8,951 nucleotides of DNA. It comes from an uncultured Muribaculaceae bacterium. GTDB lineage: Bacteria; Bacteroidota; Bacteroidia; Bacteroidales; Muribaculaceae. Shown here piece by piece: positions 7,430 through 8,951 of this stretch; the stretch's first letter is position 1, and each line of letters begins with the position of its first letter. Both the position numbers and the translations under genes were made by a program. The stretch lies in the NCBI GenBank assembly GCA_947177435.1, contig CAMWUM010000064.1, positions 1-8,951 of the forward strand, written 5' to 3'. Under the pieces are notes generated by a model. It was not told the origin of the DNA. It saw only the letters and a list, made by a program, of their open reading frames with translations, and ran no database searches.

Positions 7430-8602
7430 ATGATACAGTTCGATTTCCATTTGCCTGTCGCTTCCATCATACTCCTTGGGCTGGCCTTAGCAGCCCTGGC
7501 ATACATTTGCCTCGTCTATTGCCGCCGCCTGTGGAGGCTGCGCCGTCATAAGCGCCTGTGCGACAGCGGAGATAGGCAAGTCGACACCCTCAGCCTGCCA
7601 TGGGCCTCGGTCATCGTGTACGCACGCGGCGACTCTGAATCGCTCGCCCGCCACTTGCCCGCAATGCTCGAGCAGGATTACATGCCCGGCTACGAAGTTA
7701 TCGTCGTCAACGACGGCTCGGAGGAGGAAGTGAGCATGGCCGTGAAGCTGCTGCGCAACACTTATCCCAACATCTACCTGACCTTTACCCCCGACGGCGC
7801 GCGCAACCTCAGCCGCAAAAAGCTTGCGCTCACCCTCGGCGTCAAGGCCGCCAAGGGCGAGGCCGTGGTAATAACCGACGCCACCACGAAGGTCAACTCC
7901 GACCGCTGGCTCGTGTCGATGATGAGCCCACTGGCCGACCCCGACGTCGACATCGTGCTTGGCTACGGGCGTCCGGCCGCGCGCGGATTTCTCACCAAGC
8001 AGTTCGACCTCGCCGCCGACAGCGCAGCGTGGCTTCTCTCCGCCCTCAGCGGCAAGACGTACCGTGCCTGCGGAAGCAACCTGGCCTATCGCCGCCAGGC
8101 CTTCTTCGACAACAAGGGATTTTCGCGCTCGCTCAACCTCCGCAATGGCGACGACGATATCTTCGTCAGCGAGATAGCCCAGGGCAGGGGCGTTGCCGTG
8201 GAGATGTCGCAAGATTCAATTGTAGATATTGAGGTCCCCGCCTTCGCGCGCTGGGCCAAGGAGTTCCGCCGCGCCCACATGTTCACCGGGCGCCGCCTCG
8301 CCAAGGGCAGCCGTCGGATTATGGCCGCCGGCGAATGGTGCCTCTGGCTTGTGCCCCTGCTGGCAGCCGCCGGCGCATGGCTGGCAGGCCCGTACAACGC
8401 CGTAGGCTGGATTGCGGCCCTGCTGCTCACCGTAGCCGCGTGGACAGTCCCCGCCATCGCATGGAGCGGGCTGCTACGCTCGCTCGGCGTTAAGGCTCGA
8501 GGCATAGCCCTGCCACTGATGGCCATGGCGCGCCCGCTGCGCAATACGTATGCAGCCGTGCGAGCAAGATTGTCGCACGGCCACTATAGCTGGCAGAAGT
8601 AA
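7430..8602 (+). CDS. Membrane-bound family 2 glycosyltransferase
   Basis: A GT2-type glycosyltransferase expected to use a nucleotide-sugar on the cytoplasmic face to build a surface glycan or glycolipid; donor and acceptor are unknown. In the 390-residue protein: an N-terminal membrane segment (about 10-30) followed by a basic stretch; the GT-A domain with WASVIVYARG (58-67) and VIVVNDGS (90-97); a metal-site region VITDATTK (147-154) with only Asp150 where a DxD would be expected; the acceptor region CGSNLAYRR (214-222); the acidic GDDDIF (240-245), likely holding the catalytic base; FRRAHMFTGRR (279-289) where other processive GT2s have QxxRW; and two C-terminal membrane segments (about 303-320 and 323-345). 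I chose the ATG at 7430 because the promoter lies between it and the upstream ATG at 7340. It is transcribed divergently from the threonine synthase operon and ends 14 bases from the stop of the convergent small gene. Confidence 0.88.
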   Translation: MIQFDFHLPVASIILLGLALAALAYICLVYCRRLWRLRRHKRLCDSGDRQVDTLSLPWASVIVYARGDSESLARHLPAMLEQDYMPGYEVIVVNDGSEEEVSMAVKLLRNTYPNIYLTFTPDGARNLSRKKLALTLGVKAAKGEAVVITDATTKVNSDRWLVSMMSPLADPDVDIVLGYGRPAARGFLTKQFDLAADSAAWLLSALSGKTYRACGSNLAYRRQAFFDNKGFSRSLNLRNGDDDIFVSEIAQGRGVAVEMSQDSIVDIEVPAFARWAKEFRRAHMFTGRRLAKGSRRIMAAGEWCLWLVPLLAAAGAWLAGPYNAVGWIAALLLTVAAWTVPAIAWSGLLRSLGVKARGIALPLMAMARPLRNTYAAVRARLSHGHYSWQK

Positions 8603-8616
8603 GTCACCGGGCGGCT

Positions 8617-8778
8617 TTAGCCGAAGATCATCGGGGCGATGGCACCTAAATCGTTGTCGCCGAAGACGTCAAGAGCCATAAAGAGCCAATACAAAATCAA
8701 CAGTATCAGTACGATGGCGCCGATGGCAACCCATAGAGTGACTGAATTCTTTTTTCCTTTCTTATCTGCGTCTGACAT
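8617..8778 (-). CDS. Small single-pass membrane protein, 53 residues, unknown function
   Basis: A short intact reading frame: ATG at 8776-8778, TAA at 8617-8619. The N-terminus is polar and lysine-rich (MSDADKKGKKNS), followed by one hydrophobic segment of about 20 residues (14-34, TLWVAIGAIVLILLILYWLF), then a short acidic, glycine-containing tail (LDVFGDNDLGAIAPMIFG). The positive charges before the helix predict N-in, C-out topology. The organised polar-hydrophobic-polar layout argues for a real gene although it is too short for common length cut-offs. It is convergent with the glycosyltransferase, with 14 bases between the two stops and no terminator between them. A weak -7-like element on the minus strand (TAaaTTTC, 8793-8786) would give a nearly leaderless mRNA; I do not call it as a promoter. 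I recall similar small proteins in Bacteroidales genomes but assign no function. Confidence 0.72.
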   Translation of the reverse strand: MSDADKKGKKNSVTLWVAIGAIVLILLILYWLFMALDVFGDNDLGAIAPMIFG

Positions 8779-8892
8779 AATAGATGAAATTTAATTAGTT
8801 GAACGTTTTCCTATAAAACGCCTCCCCTCCCCCATTTGTTCACCCCACAATAAAAAAATCGCTAAAATACGGGCTGTGTCGGGGATTTTTTG

Positions 8893-8900
8893 TAATTTTG
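8893..8900 (+). promoter_or_regulatory. Bacteroidetes -7 element for a gene at the right edge
   Basis: TAatTTTG at 8893-8900 is preceded by a T run, much like the element at 7404-7411. No good TTTG is present about 20 bases upstream, so the -33 part is weak. Transcription would start near 8907. An ATG at 8947-8949 follows after a leader of about 40 bases and may be the start of the next rightward gene, of which only two further bases are in the window. Confidence 0.55.
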
Positions 8901-8951
8901 CTGACTGAACAGCATTTAGGATATTTTCGACACAACACCGCTATATATGAA

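Noticed and set aside
7487..8212. A 241-codon minus-strand frame opposite the glycosyltransferase
   Set aside because: The composition is typical of an antisense shadow; the plus strand carries the GT2 motifs.
8803..8820. Inverted repeat CGTTTT/AAAACG as a terminator
   Set aside because: The stem is only 6 bp and AT-rich, has no T tract, and lies upstream of, not behind, the small gene.

Overview
The window looks like a chromosomal segment of a Bacteroidota bacterium, order Bacteroidales. The evidence is a hybrid two-component sensor (periplasmic propeller, histidine kinase, receiver and AraC output in one chain), promoters of the Bacteroidetes type (TAnnTTTG with an upstream TTTG), starts without clear Shine-Dalgarno sequences, and a fructokinase and a YafV-like amidase resembling Bacteroidales proteins. 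The GC-rich, C-ending codon use would suit a high-GC group such as Muribaculaceae, but I cannot settle the family from sequence alone.

Layout. (1) 1-3432 (+): the 3' part of a large sensor/regulator gene whose signal peptide and first blades lie left of the window; it ends at a clear rho-independent terminator (3441-3472). (2) 3473-3700: an A-tract-rich promoter region, a complete tRNA-Lys(CTT) gene with encoded CCA, and its own terminator. (3) 3702-3740: a perfect 16-bp GC-rich hairpin without a U tract, at the 3' end of the leftward operon. (4) 7289-3761 (-): a tightly packed four-gene operon, in transcription order a divergent threonine synthase, a PlsC-like acyltransferase, a YafV/Nit2-like omega-amidase and a PfkB fructokinase. 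(5) 7430-8602 (+): a divergently transcribed membrane glycosyltransferase of the GT2 type with its own promoter. (6) 8617-8778 (-): a 53-residue single-pass membrane protein, convergent with the glycosyltransferase. (7) 8779-8951: a gene-free segment with a rightward promoter that probably serves a gene starting at or beyond the right edge.

How the genes relate. The sensor is a regulator type that usually controls polysaccharide utilisation genes; its targets are not in this window. The leftward operon combines amino-acid metabolism (threonine synthase-like PLP enzyme), lipid acylation, repair of ketoacid amides and hexose phosphorylation; no single known pathway joins them, so it may be simply a co-transcribed housekeeping set. 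The most notable point is that the threonine synthase-like protein keeps its PLP lysine but has lost the usual form of two glycine-rich active-site loops. I found no phage, insertion sequence, CRISPR array or defence system.
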